Below, piece after piece: positions 1 through 11,344 of a stretch of DNA of 64,000 nt. The position numbers and the translations under genes were made by a program. Source of the stretch: Branchiostoma floridae (taxonomy: Eukaryota > Chordata > Leptocardii > Amphioxiformes > Branchiostomatidae); NCBI RefSeq assembly GCF_000003815.2, contig NC_049991.1, positions 17,561,083 to 17,625,082 on the forward strand, given 5' to 3'. Below the pieces are notes generated by a model. It was not told the DNA's origin and searched no databases. It worked only from the letters and a program-made list of their open reading frames with translations. Position 1 is the stretch's first letter. Every line of letters begins with the position of its first letter.

Positions 1-590
1 CACAAGTATTTCTGCATGTCAGTGTGTGTCCGTATGGCTTTTGCATCACTGCTTGGAATCTGTGGCACCTCAGACACTCAGACAGGTTATTCCACAACTG
101 TCCGTATGTGATTTTAGCATCACATATTCATGGCATGACTTGGGTGCCGATCGGTGTTTGAACAGTTTTTAACGTTCTCTAGATTTTTCACATTTGCCAT
201 GACATCAGTTCACACAAGTTGGACTTTTCTTATGACTGTTATGAATGCATGATTTAAGTACCAATCGGTGTTTGAACAGTTTATAACATTCTATACCTAG
301 ATTTGTAATATTTGACATGGCATCAAACAGGACAACACCATGTCACGAGCTTGTAAGTAGGCCACGGAAGGCGACATGAGGCACACAGAAATGACATTTC
401 TGTGCCTTCAGACATGTTGGTTATTTTTTATGACTGTTGGATGCTTTTCGCCCTGATTGCATCGCTAGTGGTAATCATGTAGCAGTTTCTCTCTATCTTG
501 TATTTTGTAAGTATGTAGAAATTGTGTATATATTCTTATAAGACTTATATTATAAGGACCCTAAACGATGTAAGCAGTGTCTCTGTTACA
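1..590. other. Intergenic, no gene seen
   Basis: I see no coding signal. Two short passages resemble each other, around 130-180 and 245-300 (both contain GATCGGTGTTTGAACAGTTT or a near match), so this may be an old dispersed or local repeat. Confidence 0.4.
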
Positions 591-599
591 TACTTTATC

Positions 600-692
600 T
601 GACCATTGCCTCTTCCCTCATGACCTCAATGAATTAAAATCGAAAGGCGGCCTGCAGGCCGATTTGAGCTTTCATGAATAAATAATGGTTCA
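600..692 (+). mobile_element. LINE 3' tail fragment
   Basis: The stretch CCTCTTCCCTCATGACCT, followed by GGCCTGCAGGCC and CTTTCATGAATAAA, recurs at about 42288-42345 in an intron of gene D. A shared block ending in TGAATAAA-type sequence is typical of a non-LTR retrotransposon 3' end. That the source is a LINE is inferred. Confidence 0.5.
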
Positions 693-716
693 AACATCTG
701 TGGCACCTATTAAAAC

Positions 717-1068
717 GTGGTGGAAGACGAAACACATTTTATGTCAAACTGCTCTTTCTATAACCAAGAAAGAAAAGAGCTGTTCAAAGAGGCCATCAAA
801 TTTCATCCAAACTTTCTCACATTCACTGACAAAAAGAAAGCAGTTCACCCTTTAACATCACTAAACCCACACATAATAAAAAAAGTGGGATATTTCGTCT
901 TCCACTGTCTTCGAAAAAGGAGTCGAACCCAATAACCCAGGATCTAGAGTTAGCTTTTACTAGTTTTAGACTAGAGTAGACACTTGTGATATTGTATTTT
1001 ACACTGTTTACACTTTTATGTTACCTGCAATTAGCCCACGGGCAAGAATTTGCAATAAACCTGATAAT
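717..1068 (+). mobile_element. LINE ORF C-terminus and 3' UTR fragment
   Basis: The open frame 717-935 reads EDETHFMSNCSFYNQERKEL near its start. This matches the style of the C-terminal zinc-binding region of non-LTR reverse transcriptases (E-x-HF, C-x3-Y). Its 3' UTR, 885-1065, ends in TTGCAATAAAC and is repeated at about 52745-52905, and in reverse complement at about 40160-40210 and 45675-45720. This is therefore a dispersed element truncated at its 5' end and not a host gene. I could not assign the clade. Confidence 0.55.
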
Positions 1069-1320
1069 GATTAAAAGGCTCAATTCATTACCTACCAGTG
1101 CTATACCAGCCATACTATCAAATTATTGTTTGAACTGTAGACTGTATTTTACCGGCCTGATAATGGGCAATCAGTTTTTAGCTAATTTTGCAGAACAAAT
1201 TAATTGATTTAAGCATAATCATACTTTTAAAATTTGTAGTTCTAAGGCTATTTCAATTTGCTTTTAAGACATTGCAATTGTACTCCTCGTATTTGTATTG
1301 TTTATTCTTCGTAATATTTG

Positions 1321-1349
1321 TTTCTTTTTTTTTTTTTTTTTTTTTTTTC
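1321..1349. repeat. Poly(T) tract
   Basis: A long T run. It may be the poly(A) tail of a minus-strand retroposed copy, but no coding part was recognised beside it. Confidence 0.6.
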
Positions 1350-1820
1350 CCACATTTTATTCTTCATTCACAATGTTACAATCAATGATACAATGAAGTG
1401 TGTAAGTAACCATGGTAACAAACAATAACAACATAGATTACGTCAAATATACACATATATATAACGAGCTATTATATTTTACATGTCCCCTGACTTCAGT
1501 ACTACACTAGTACTGTCTGAAAAAAGTATGAACGTTGGCACTAAAGAACTTAGCTCCTCTCCCTTTATAAAATGCAACAAGTAAATGCTCACGAAGGGAG
1601 AACAAAAGTATTAAATGGCAAGCATCGAAATACAAATAAAGAGCGGATACATCTGCATCTCAACAGTACCAGTCATATTGCCAGCTTGCTTGCTTGCGTA
1701 ATATTTGTGCTATACGCCAAATTTGTATTGTATATGTCCTGTGAGTAATAATACACAATGTAAACAAGCCTAACAATTCGGCTTTCGGGCCGCGACTTGG
1801 CTGTGAACGAAATTGACCAT

Positions 1821-1821
1821 C

Positions 1822-1855
<34 letters not shown>

Positions 1856-1888
1856 CTATATCTTTTTCTCTCTCTGTCTCTGTCTCTC
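1821..1888. repeat. CT/TA microsatellite
   Basis: (TC)n runs into (TA)n and then TC/TG-rich sequence. The minus-strand open frame across it is low-complexity and not a gene. Confidence 0.8.
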
Positions 1889-2586
1889 CTAGTGTAATGG
1901 ATAGTTACTTGTTTACATCGTAGTATAAAAGGAATGTCATGATTCGAGTAAAATTGTACTGTCAAACAGCTTTTGAAAGATAGTAAATGATTTCTCTGTG
2001 CGTGTGTGCGGGGTGGGGTGGGGGGTGTACTCATGATCAGAGTCTGTCGTGACCCGATAAAACGATACTGGTTCGACTAGAAATGTAATGCCAAACATGT
2101 TTTAAGAGACTGTCAATAAGTTGTGGCGGGGGGGGGGGGGCTTCCTCCCACACTAGATTCTGAGATCTCGGATTAAAAAAAAGGCTCATTTCGCAGAAAG
2201 GTAGTGCGGGCATGCAGGGTGCCAAAACACTGCCACAACGCCAGAACTACATGATAACGTATCGCGTTGTCGATCAAAGACAAGGTTGACCCCAAAAGTC
2301 ACAACAGAGCAACCGGAGAAAGATTTTGCCAAACAATGGAACAATCGAATGAAGCTGTTCTTAAAACCCTTTTCAAGAACAAGTCAGTTTGTTTACAGTG
2401 AAGCGTTGCCGGTCTTCCCGAATTTTAAAGTAGTGTTTCCATTTAGCGTTACCCATTAATGATCTTTATTGATAAATAAATTATTGTCCACTTTGGAGCA
2501 AGTCCACATGTCGAGTTATACTATGCAAAATCCAGTTAGGAATCCAGTTGTCATGAGTAATGAAAAAACACGAAGTATGATCCTTA

Positions 2587-3667
2587 ACGGGAGGGGGCCA
2601 TACTTCGACAGGGGTCCAAATTTCGACAGGTTTTAAAAATCATTGTTGCGGAGAAATGCATAGATGCCTGCACATGAGAAGTACACTAGCTGTAGACTAA
2701 ACCTTGTTGTAAATAACTACAAAGACGGGGTATGTGTCGAAGTTAGCAAGTCCCACAGATAACGATTGAAAAACTTGCACAAGTTTGACGCCTTCCGTGC
2801 AAGTTGACGAGCGAACGTATCGAGACCATGGCCCGGGAAACTCTTGAATTATTCTTCGCAAAATACGACATGTGAAAAAATACCACCACACATAAAAATG
2901 ATGTTTATTAGCCTTCCGAAAAATAATACCTGTGTTCTGTTCTGCCTTTAACTGGGTTGGATAAACGGAGCTAAAATGATGCCACAATGTTCAACCAGTC
3001 GGGGCCCCGCCATTTTACTATCACGCACGCCGGCGGCCGACCGATGCTCAACACGTTGAACTCAGTCAACCCGTCCGTCGAGCGACAAACATTCAAGAAA
3101 AATCGATCCCTACCGACTAAAAAATCCTGTAGCCATTGCTGATGCCAAAAGACAGGATGAAAAGGCAATTAAGGAAGCCGAAAAGCGAAAATGCCATCAC
3201 AGTCTAACGTAACAATGCGCTGCCGTTTTGCGGCAAGTTGGTCTCACCGTGAGAGGTAAACGTTTTAATACACCGTATTTGAATAAGTCGCGTAATACAA
3301 AATATGACCCATATTTGGTACAAAAAAATTATAATGAAGACTTTTAGTGCTATTCTATTTGCATAAGTTGTTTAAAAATGCACGGCGATGGTCTGGTTGT
3401 TACTATGTCGGAGTTTGGACCCCTTTTTTGTGTTGGAACGTTCTGCTAGGACGCAAGCCGAAAACCTGCCGTAAGTTTCGTGCGCTGTCAAAGTACAGTG
3501 CGGAACGCTACTGTTAAATGAAATATATATCTGTACAGCTTCAATAACAGTTATATGGATGCATACAAGATCTTAACTTGTTTTTGATGAGTTCACTGTA
3601 AAATGTACATTGACAAAAGCCATGCGCATCCACTTAGAACGGGTGTCGAAGTATGGCCCCCTCCCGT
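2587..3667. mobile_element. Non-autonomous DNA transposon with perfect 24-bp TIRs
   Basis: The left end at 2587-2610 begins ACGGGAGGGGGCCATACT and is repeated as an exact 24-bp reverse complement at 3644-3667. Each end is flanked by TA (TTAA on the left, TTAG on the right), giving an element of about 1.08 kb. A TA duplication would suit Tc1/mariner. TTAA-type families are an alternative, but the right flank breaks TTAA. No transposase frame is visible, so it is non-autonomous. Confidence 0.75.
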
Positions 3668-3917
3668 TAGCAATGACTCGTGCGTGTGCGGATGAAGTTA
3701 ACCAGAAGAAAGGATAGCATACGTGTGATTATTATCATTACAGTGATCCAGCGCCGAAGGAGGTCGACAGCCGGATACCCTGAGGGGTGACCTCTTTGTT
3801 TACTAGAATTTCCTGAAACGGTTTCTTAATTATCATCAGATGCTAATTATGCATTTTGCCCATGCTAGAAGAACATTTGCGATACTAGTAGGGAGGAAAA
3901 TCTAACACAAGAAGGAA

Positions 3918-4330
3918 GCTTCCTTGTTAGTGCTACCGGCTAGCTACTAAGAAACGTCCAGAACAGCTGACGTTTCAGATGAGACAGCAGGCGGAAGTTA
4001 TCTACCAGCGTGCTGTGCCAAGTTCACAGAGAGGCCTAAGGGCTACTACTATCTTATGCCTAGGTAAGTCCAGAAACTCACCTACAGAGGTATATGTACC
4101 TAAGAAGTTAAGAATACGGGCCCGATCTTGGAGGAATTTCGTGTAACTGGTTGAGCCTTACATATCAACATGTATCTACCTAATATCTACCTAATAGTAT
4201 CTATCTATCTATCCATGATGTCTTATTAAGAGTACCGGTTGGCTACTAAGAAACGTCCAGAAGAGCTGGCGTTTGCGATTAGACAGCTGGCGGAAGTTAT
4301 CCACCAGCGTGCCTTGCCAAGTTCACAGAT
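3918..4330. repeat. Diverged direct repeat, two units of ~110 bp
   Basis: The unit at 3918-4032 contains CTACTAAGAAACGTCCAGAA and ends GCCAAGTTCACAGA. It recurs at about 4222-4330. A TATA-like CATAAAAGG lies just after the second unit at about 4341, so promoter DNA may be duplicated here. No exon was found. Confidence 0.55.
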
Positions 4331-4331
4331 C

Positions 4332-4357
4332 TCGAGGAAGCATAAAAGGGCAGGACT
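4332..4357 (+). promoter_or_regulatory. Possible TATA box without recognised gene
   Basis: GCATAAAAGGGCAGG lies directly downstream of the second copy of the direct repeat. I found no exon in the next 500 bases, so this is only a candidate. Confidence 0.2.
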
Positions 4358-5040
4358 GTTTACACATTTTGAGTGGTACAGAGAGCGGTGATAACGTGGC
4401 TGAGCCTTTCACGCAGTCGCTATTCTGAAATACAGGTTGGTGCTCTTCTTTATTTCTTAATGTCTGCTAGCCAAGGCAGTTTTCTTGTAGAGGAGTTTTG
4501 TTTGAGATGGTAGGGCGCCCACCGAACACATTCTCTATCCTTCTCGCATCCAGTACAAGCAGAAAGATCTACATTAAGTTTTGTTTCTGCATTTCTTTCG
4601 GCAAAGGTTCCTTGCAACTTGATAAAAAGAACACCACCGAATTTCAAAATCGATAGACACGTATGCTGGTGTGCAGTCTGTTATTGAAGGTCGGAGCGAA
4701 TGAAAGCTAACAAGACTGGATTCCAGCCTAGTATGCGTAGGCATGTAGCAGTACGTTTACAAGTGCGACACGCAGAACAGAACAGAAGCGGATGACTCCA
4801 GTGTTCATAACGTACGTATAATCGACTTTGAATATAATACGAAAAGCTTTTGAACAATTGTACAGTGCGGCGATCAGATATGGACTTGTTTAGCTATTTC
4901 TGTTTGCTTATGTACAACTCTGCAGGCATTCTCGTGCCTTTTGGGGGGCTAGGCCCAGAAAACATATGGGTTTCTGGCCTTTCCATCACGATTTTTACAG
5001 CTATCATAACTTGATTCAATGTGTATATATGTGAATAAAC

Positions 5041-5127
5041 AATTAATAATAATAAACCCACAGGTGTGTTACTCCTCCGTCTGGTCCAGGCTCCACTGCT
5101 CCTGAGAACGTCCAAGTGTGCAGCAAC
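5041..5127 (+). promoter_or_regulatory. Conserved 5' UTR of gene A
   Basis: CAGGTGTGTTACTCCTCCG and TGAGAACGTCCAAGTGTGCA match the same places upstream of the ATG in genes B (9140-9213) and C (25202-25272). The upstream box TTCCTTTACCAAGAAA, present in B, C, D and E, is missing here. Gene A may therefore use a different promoter or be silent. Confidence 0.6.
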
Positions 5128-6387
5128 ATGAGGTATGAGTCCCTCGGATAGGACTTTAAATGGAGGTCCTGTATCTGGGGAGAGCCATACCCCAGGCACG
5201 TTAAAGAACCCACCACACGTGCGATGGTGCGGTGTGAGCGGTTCAATTCAGCCCCTAGCTGGCTGCCAATAGAGTTTATTGAGTTCATAGAGAGTAGTCG
5301 GCCCACCCAAAAGATTCCAGAGAAAAAAATGTTGTCCTACTTTTTGCACTTTAACTCAATTAGATGTTACGTTAAGTTTGGAGTTGTGATGAAGATTGTC
5401 GAGGACAGACACTTGTGCACAATTTCGTACAACGTTATGCGATATTTTACTTTGGATGATTACAACTTTTTTTCATCATTGAGACAATTTGTATGTTTTT
5501 TTTTCACTCCAGGAAGTTTTTGTTGGTTCTTCTGATCGTCTGCGTCGTGGCCTGGGAGTCAGTGGGATCTACTAGGACTCTTCGTCGGATCTATACTCGT
5601 AGACGTCCCACAATTGCTCCACTGGGTAAGCTTAAGCCCGACCCTACTCCACTAGACGGCAACTACGCTGCGCTCTCGATCTTACTGTTACGTAAAAGCT
5701 AGGATATGCGTAACCTTCGATTTTATTACATAGGTATATCATAACAAAAGATACCCTGAGAACTTTGTTTTATACAATTCGTTGAGTGATCTGTCAAATG
5801 TGATGTCACAGAGAGAGCGCCAAGAGAGTGTCGTTCTAGTGGAAAGGGGGTTATAAATGTTGCACTTACTCAGGTAATCTGATTGTGACTTTAACTTTTG
5901 CTATAAATGCGCAAAATGCTATTAGACGCATGATACAGATATAGGATAGTACATAAGAAATTTGCAACGTGTTTCAAATAACACCAAAGATTCTACAAGT
6001 ATTTAGTCTCATCTCAAATTACTTTTATAAAGTAGTGTTAAGACGATTCGAGCAGAAGTTATCATATGTTATATCTTGTACAACTGTTGTGAAATAAACT
6101 TAGCAAGATCGTAAACGGAAATAGAAGAATTTATAAGACGCATTTTCAAGATTTCACCCCGAATGGTCATTAATTTTCTGTTGGATTTTTTTTCTTACTT
6201 TTCAAAGCGTCGTGCCCGGAACCATTCACGGCGCCTGGTACGATCAAGTACAACTGCAACCCACCTTACGTACACGGAGAGGCTTGCTGGTGGAGATGCC
6301 CGCCGAGGTACAGGTACCAATCTGGCAGCCCGGTCAGGCAGTGCAAGGATGGACAATGGACCGGGACCATCATGTTTTGCGTTCCCG
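5128..6387 (+). CDS. Gene A: secreted Arg-rich, one-CCP protein (3 exons seen)
   Basis: Exon 1 is ATGAG at 5128-5132, exon 2 is 5513-5625 and exon 3 is 6208-6387, with phases 2, 1, 1 and GT-AG borders. Exon 2 gives MRKFLLVLLIVCVVAWESVG, a clear signal peptide, then a basic stretch with LRRIYTRRR. Exon 3 is a CCP with six cysteines (CPEP, YNC, GEAC, WRC, RQC, MFC) and the GQW tryptophan before the last Cys. It ends in phase 1, so another exon is needed. One candidate begins at 6727 after CTGCAG and stops at 6755, giving about 108 aa, but that exon is unsupported by any paralogue. Intron 2 holds a Harbinger-like MITE. The basic tail plus CCP suggests an extracellular binding or antimicrobial role, which is inference only. 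Confidence 0.68.
5640..5850. mobile_element. Harbinger-like MITE copy (diverged)
   Basis: The left end CTACTCCACTAGACGGC pairs with the right end CTAGTGGAAAGGGGG. The interior includes TTCGTTGAGTGATCTGTCAA, the hallmark shared by the other copies. It sits in intron 2 of gene A and overlaps the splice donor region only slightly. Confidence 0.6.
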
Positions 6388-6764
6388 GTAGGCTGTTTTA
6401 AAAATTTGCATCCAGATTTGACAACGTTTGGATGCTTTTATCATCACGTACGTAAGGCCATGTTGATTGTACACATGGATGGCATCTTCTGGGAACTCCA
6501 AAACTAATGCGAGCGCGCGAGTAAAAAAAGTTTGACCACAAATAAAAGCGGCGAGGAAGGTTGAACATATGACTCCAAACACATGCAAGATATGGTATAC
6601 CGGACAAAGGACTCTTCATTTTTGTTCTGTCACATCTTCTTTGACCTTAGAATATTCTATGACATTAGTATACGCTTTCTAATACTTGTTTCTGTAGCCT
6701 ACGGCGTATATTTGTATGTTCTGCAGCTACTTTGTACGATTTACATTATAGTTGAACATTTTTT

Positions 6765-6781
6765 TTGGGGGGGGGGGGGGT
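6765..6781. repeat. Poly(T)/poly(G) tract
   Basis: TTTTTTT followed by a run of 13 G. It is a sequencing-prone homopolymer and no function is proposed. Confidence 0.7.
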
Positions 6782-6887
6782 TGGCGTCTGAAAATTGATG
6801 CACGTGCGGATGCCATCCATATAATCAAATCAACATTTCCTTATGGGTTTTAGTCTCCTGTATGAAACAAAGTTGCATCGTGAAGTG

Positions 6888-7531
6888 TCAATGATGTCTT
6901 ATGTAGGACATTGTTTGACATACAGCGTTTACTGTCGAGAATAAGAGCATAATTACGTGGAATGGTATCAATATTGGCAGACGTCTAGGGCTAAGCAACC
7001 GAGGGATCTGTGCATTGAGGGTCAACATGTGCAAATCTCTCTCCGAATGCATAAATAAAGAGACTCTTTTTACACAACCAATGCAGTCACAAAACGTATT
7101 TACATATTCACAGCCAGCTTTAGCCAACATATTTACAAACAATGAGATCCCAAACGCATCTGAACTGTGAGCAGCGACACCTGTCCTGCAGTACAATATG
7201 AACCAGTCAGAATTGCCCTGAAACGTCGGTGAGAATAAAGCATTGGTTGTGTAAAAACAGTCTGTTCTCCCAAAGAAAAAAATACCTAATAAACAATAAC
7301 AGAACAGCCAACATAAGATAATTATATACTGCATAGAGAATATACTCCATTGCTAGGACACAGGAATGATGCCGAGAAGGCAAACACCAAATAGAATGCA
7401 GAAGACTGCTACGAAATAATCTTTATGTTTTTTCAAACAGATCTCTTCCAAGCCTTGTTCGGCAACTGAGCCCACTGCCACATCATGCGTTAAAATGGGA
7501 GTCTCATCAGCCATACAGGGTGGGACAAATC
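6888..7531 (-). pseudogene. Possible caspase-like p10 fragment, two exons
   Basis: On the minus strand an acceptor with a good pyrimidine tract (7218-7235) opens a frame at 7217 reading GNSDWFILYCRTGVAAH and then DAFGISLFVNML. Further on come VKRVS and NAQIPRLLSPRR before a stop at 6888. The order resembles a caspase p10 subunit (DF-x-YS-x2-PG, GS-F-x2-L, V-x-R-V, K-Q-x-P-x3-S-x-L-R). The tryptophan expected after YS is absent. A preceding exon may run from 7531 down to about 7405 (GFVPPCMADETPILTHD). The p20 part with the catalytic His and Cys was not found. The last ~100 bp is duplicated on the plus strand at about 13386-13495. This may be a relic or a misreading. Confidence 0.28.
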
Positions 7532-8218
7532 CTGAAGATTCACCACAAACATGGAGTGACACGTTGAAACATATCAAAATAAGAAGTGTATCAAAATGAG
7601 GAATGTAAAATAAAAGGGCGACCTCTTTCCATCCAATGAGAGGTCTATACATTATGCTCTTATATATATATACTCTTATAGGAAACATGAGTTGAATGTA
7701 TAGTGTCAAGTAATTGCATCGAAAATTTCAGATCATGTAATCAAAACCAGAATATATTTACTCTGACAGATACCAGGCTCTGACATGTCTTTAATAGGAT
7801 GTAAGCAGATGGGCAAATTCCAAGAACATTGACTTTTCGTGCGATGTCTTTATGTAAGCCGGAGGGGTTACTGAATGTCACGCAACTGGAGGGCAGGGTT
7901 TGGGTCACCAAGTCTCCGTGATAATACCTAGCAACCTTCCTTGTTTGTGGAGACTCGCTGGCAACCCTCCTTCGATTATGATTACAACCCTGTGTCAATC
8001 ATGTTTACGAAACATTGATACCTCTCCCGCGTTAGTCGAACGTCAATGTTTTGGCTAGTGCCCAAATCTGCATAGCAACCTTCCTTGTCGACGGTCTTTC
8101 ACGTCAATCATGCTCGTCTGTTTCAGGGATTTTGTACATTTTATGACTTGAAGTTTGAGCACATTTTAAGTTGCGAAAATGATCATTCATAAATGAAGAG
8201 CCTGACAGTTCGTTATAA

Positions 8219-8415
8219 CCCTTTTTCGCTAGGACGGGGCTCTTACTACGATCTAAAATCTAACAGATCGCACAAATAATGAATGTATTAAAAAAGACGA
8301 ATCTTTTCACGCTTTTTGTGTTTCCTTGTCTTTTCAGTCACATTTTTACAAGTTTTATGATATACCCAGTATGAAATCGAAGGTTACAAACATACACATA
8401 GTGGAAAGGAGGCCA
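8219..8415. mobile_element. Harbinger-like MITE copy (degenerate)
   Basis: It has TCGCTAGGACGG at the left, the central TTTTGTGTTTCCTTGTCTTTTC block, ATATACCCAGTATGAAATCG, and TAGTGGAAAGGAGG at the right. Order and content match the intact copy at 24458-24698. Confidence 0.55.
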
Positions 8416-8879
8416 TATAAGCACTATGAACCAGCAAATATACAGACAGCGCATTAGATGTTACCCAGTAGCGCAGCAAAAGTCTTGCCATTGCATTGAA
8501 AGTGTCAGTGTCCTTACGCCAAGATTAATATGTTCACTGCTGTGTACCTGACACGTAAGGCGGGCAGCAATAGAATGGATGCGAAACATGAGGTTTGAAG
8601 CAAACTGATTTCTTTTCAGAGTGGTTAAACGGCTAAGTGGTCACAGCACAAAGAGCAATACTTCCTGAGAAATATCAGGTTACTCTACGCAGAACTTGAA
8701 CACAAATGTACCTGGGAAGGCTACTCTCGGGAGGAAGCTAAAGTTTTCACCTGCGTTTGACTCTGAAACACACAAAACGAGCAAAATTGAGTGGTTTGGA
8801 GACGTTTTTTTTTATCATTTGTTTCACGTTGGCTGACTTGATCCATGAAGGTCCTGCATGGTCACGTTTGTTCTCCTTC

Positions 8880-9213
8880 CTTGTGATTGTGTAACTTTCA
8901 ACCTAAAGTGCGTAAGCCTGTTCGGGCAAAAATAACAGGTCCACCCATGAAAAAGTTTTAGGGACTGTACCGTGGTCATGCATATTCATGAAAACGCGAT
9001 GGGAACGTCACAAATCTCATGAATATTCACAATTGGGTGTCGGAGGAGTGAACTCAAACAAAGCAATCCTTATATCTAGACCTCATGTGATACTTCCTTT
9101 ACCAAGAAACCAGTCATACTATAAAAGAACATCACGCAGGTGTTACGCCTCAGTCTGGTACGGGCCCCCAACTCCACTGCTCCCGAGAACGTCCAGTCCA
9201 AGTGTGCACCAAC
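8880..9213 (+). promoter_or_regulatory. Promoter of gene B
   Basis: Three blocks are shared with the gene C promoter (24930-25272). They are a distal CCTTGTGATTGTGTAA segment, a CATGCATATTCATGAAAAC segment, and the box TTCCTTTACCAAGAAA at 9094-9109. A TATA box (TATAAAAG) lies at about 9120 and the conserved 5' UTR follows to the ATG at 9214. Conservation across loci argues that this was a working promoter. Confidence 0.65.
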
Positions 9214-9645
9214 ATGAGGTGAGGTTTCGTGCAATGTACGAGTACAGAATGATTAGGTTTCTTTGTTTCTATGTTTATTGCCTCTTGAAAAGGACGGACA
9301 CCTCCTGACTGAGGTTTTGAATTGTCCGAGTTGACTGTTGACAGTTTTACCCGTGGAAAACCCATGTTGATTTATTAGCTGCTTGGCTGTTTTTTTAGAG
9401 AAGTTCTGAATAGAAATATCCGCAAAAACAGTAACGATAAGAATATTTGTGCGGAAAAAAGTCCATGGGAATGCCGGCAGCTAAGTTATGAATTGAATTC
9501 AACTTTTCAAGCACAGACACTTTTTGTACATGCCATATGGCGTTATGCGCTTTTTCTAGTGTTTGTAGCTTTTTACCAATTCTGTATCTGACATTCGAGT
9601 TTACTTCCACCCCAAGAACTTTGTTGGTCCTACTGCTAGTTTGTG

Positions 9646-10122
9646 AGACTTGATTATTTAGTACATTTAATTAGTACAGATTTTGTTTTTACTTATAAAA
9701 ACGTGTTAGTTGAAAAAAAACGTGCTAATGTAATTGTTCATGAGTTAACCCATTTTTTTACCAGACGATTATTTTTGAATCTTTTGAATTTTGTACCTAT
9801 TGGCAAAAAATGGGATAGCGGGGGTCTTATCCCTTTATTATACCAGAGATTGTTTCAAGAAGTACCTATTGGCAAAAAAATGGGATAGCGGGGGTCTTAT
9901 CCCTTTATTATACCAAAGAGTGTTTCAAGAAGTACCTATTGGCAAAAAAATGGGATAGCGGGGGTTTTATCCCTTTATTATACCAAAGAGTGTTCCATGA
10001 AATACTGGTATAAAATGGGTTTAAGGTTTGTACCCTATGCTAGCACAACTCTTTGTAGATAGCACTTGTTTCTAAAATATTTGTTTTAAGGGCTAAAAAA
10101 ATGGGATAAATAACCCGTACTG
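9646..10122. mobile_element. 477-bp insertion in gene B exon 2
   Basis: It is bounded by the GTTTGTG duplication. The ends are weakly inverted (AGACTTGATTATTTAG against AGTACGGGTTATTTAT read from the right end). An inverted relative with the terminal AATCAAGTCT and an internal AAAAAATGGGATAGC lies at about 48980-49125. A 7-8 bp duplication suits hAT-type MITEs, but that assignment is inferred. Confidence 0.6.
9793..10003. repeat. Tandem repeat, three ~69-bp units
   Basis: Units start at 9793, 9862 and 9932, each with GTACCTATTGGCAAAAAA and GGGATAGCGGGGG. The array lies inside the insertion that breaks gene B. Confidence 0.85.
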
Positions 10123-10179
10123 GTTTGTGCCCTGGTCTGGCCGTCTGAGGCCGAGAACTTATCGATCACCCCTCAAAGG

Positions 10180-11340
10180 ATATAACCATCGTAGTATGTT
10201 TAGAACCGTAGTAGGCAAAGGTAGTGAAAATGGGGATATGAAGTGCTTCCCTCCTGCGTTCAAATTCAAATTGGGTCTGTTGAAGAACCATGCATTTCAT
10301 CATAGCGGAACTACTAGGTATGTAGAGCTGTTTGAAATGGAAATGCAGGTATTAAGGCGAAAGTAAGTACTTACTGTACCTTTTGGCCTTGACTTTTCAT
10401 GTTCACCACTGTTTATACAATTTCGTTGACATTGCTACATTTTATGCATTCTGGAAACTGTAGTAGATTCTGTTTGACTTCTAGGGCAATAGTGCATAGT
10501 TGATGAATATCAAAGGCTTTCAGATAGAATTGACAATAGCTGAAGATTGTTCTCATTAAAATTTGGATATCAAGAAAGTGCCGAGTAGGTCACATTCTTG
10601 GCAGTGTAGCAAATTCTGAAAATAATAATGGCACTTCTACTTGTTTAACCGGACTGTAGTGTTGTGTTGTGGCTTTTCAAATAAAAATGAATACGGGAGA
10701 TTTGTCTGATGGGCCATCCTTTACAGCAGCCATGTATTCAAAAAGATACTTAAGGACAGGTCCGATTTTGATACGAAACTTACTTGAAAAGCAAAAGTGC
10801 AGAAATTCAGACTGTTTTCACTGCAGTCTTTTTTTCAAGTTACTATCACACAATAAAATACGATTAGGAGCGCCATATAGTACAGTATGCGAGTAAAAAG
10901 AACACCCTTAATCTACTTGTTTAGGGACATTAACATAATCATACTATAGCATTCGGCTTGCCCAATAGTATCGTGTGCTCATGTTTCTCTAGTGCATGGT
11001 TGAGTAGAGCTGTTGTTATCGTAAAGTTCGCGAGGTGGCGTCATATACATGTGACCTAAGTTTAGGCTCAGTTTCATGGCCTTTTGACGTGTGGGACTCG
11101 TGAACAATGACGTGCTTTCAATCTATAGTACTATATGCAGTCTGTGTGACGAACGCTTCCTTTTTAGGAGAAGCGGGAATGAGGAAAATATGATTTAAAA
11201 AAAAATTGGAACATCCTTGCCCTTGGGGCGTTTCCATGGGACGTGACGGGCAGTTGGTGGTAACTAATACCCAGGACGGCACTGTGACCATCTTTCCACG
11301 CCAAATGGTACATAAGACAGGCAACTAAAGGTCCTCTGTG
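10180..11340. other. No gene seen
   Basis: The open frames here have no family likeness and no splice support. The passage at about 10998-11070 (GCATGGTTGAGTAGAGCTGT) recurs at 11905-11975, a diverged dispersed or segmental repeat. Confidence 0.4.
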
Positions 11341-11344
11341 ACTA

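Larger units (their letters stand above)
9214..10176 (+). pseudogene. Gene B: leader gene with exon 2 split by a transposon
   Basis: Exon 1 is ATGAG at 9214-9218 with donor gtgagg. Exon 2 starts at 9617 after CCCCAAG and reads MRTLLVLLLVC. A 477-bp insertion then adds an in-frame stop (CET, stop). The rest of the signal peptide, CALVWPSEAE, resumes at 10123. The two halves share GTTTGTG at 9639-9645 and 10123-10129, so this 7-bp string looks like a target-site duplication. No proper donor follows the second half and no CCP exon was found, so the gene is very probably dead. Confidence 0.7.

Noticed and set aside
1660-2034. Minus-strand Arg/Glu-rich open frame
   Set aside because: It is driven by the CT/TA microsatellite.
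7741-7998. Minus-strand frame as an upstream exon of the caspase-like fragment
   Set aside because: No caspase large-subunit motif (the His-Gly or Q-A-C-R-G type) is visible.
8988-9308. Open frame across the gene B promoter and exon 1
   Set aside because: It ignores the donor at 9219 that all relatives share, and its sequence is promoter and UTR DNA.
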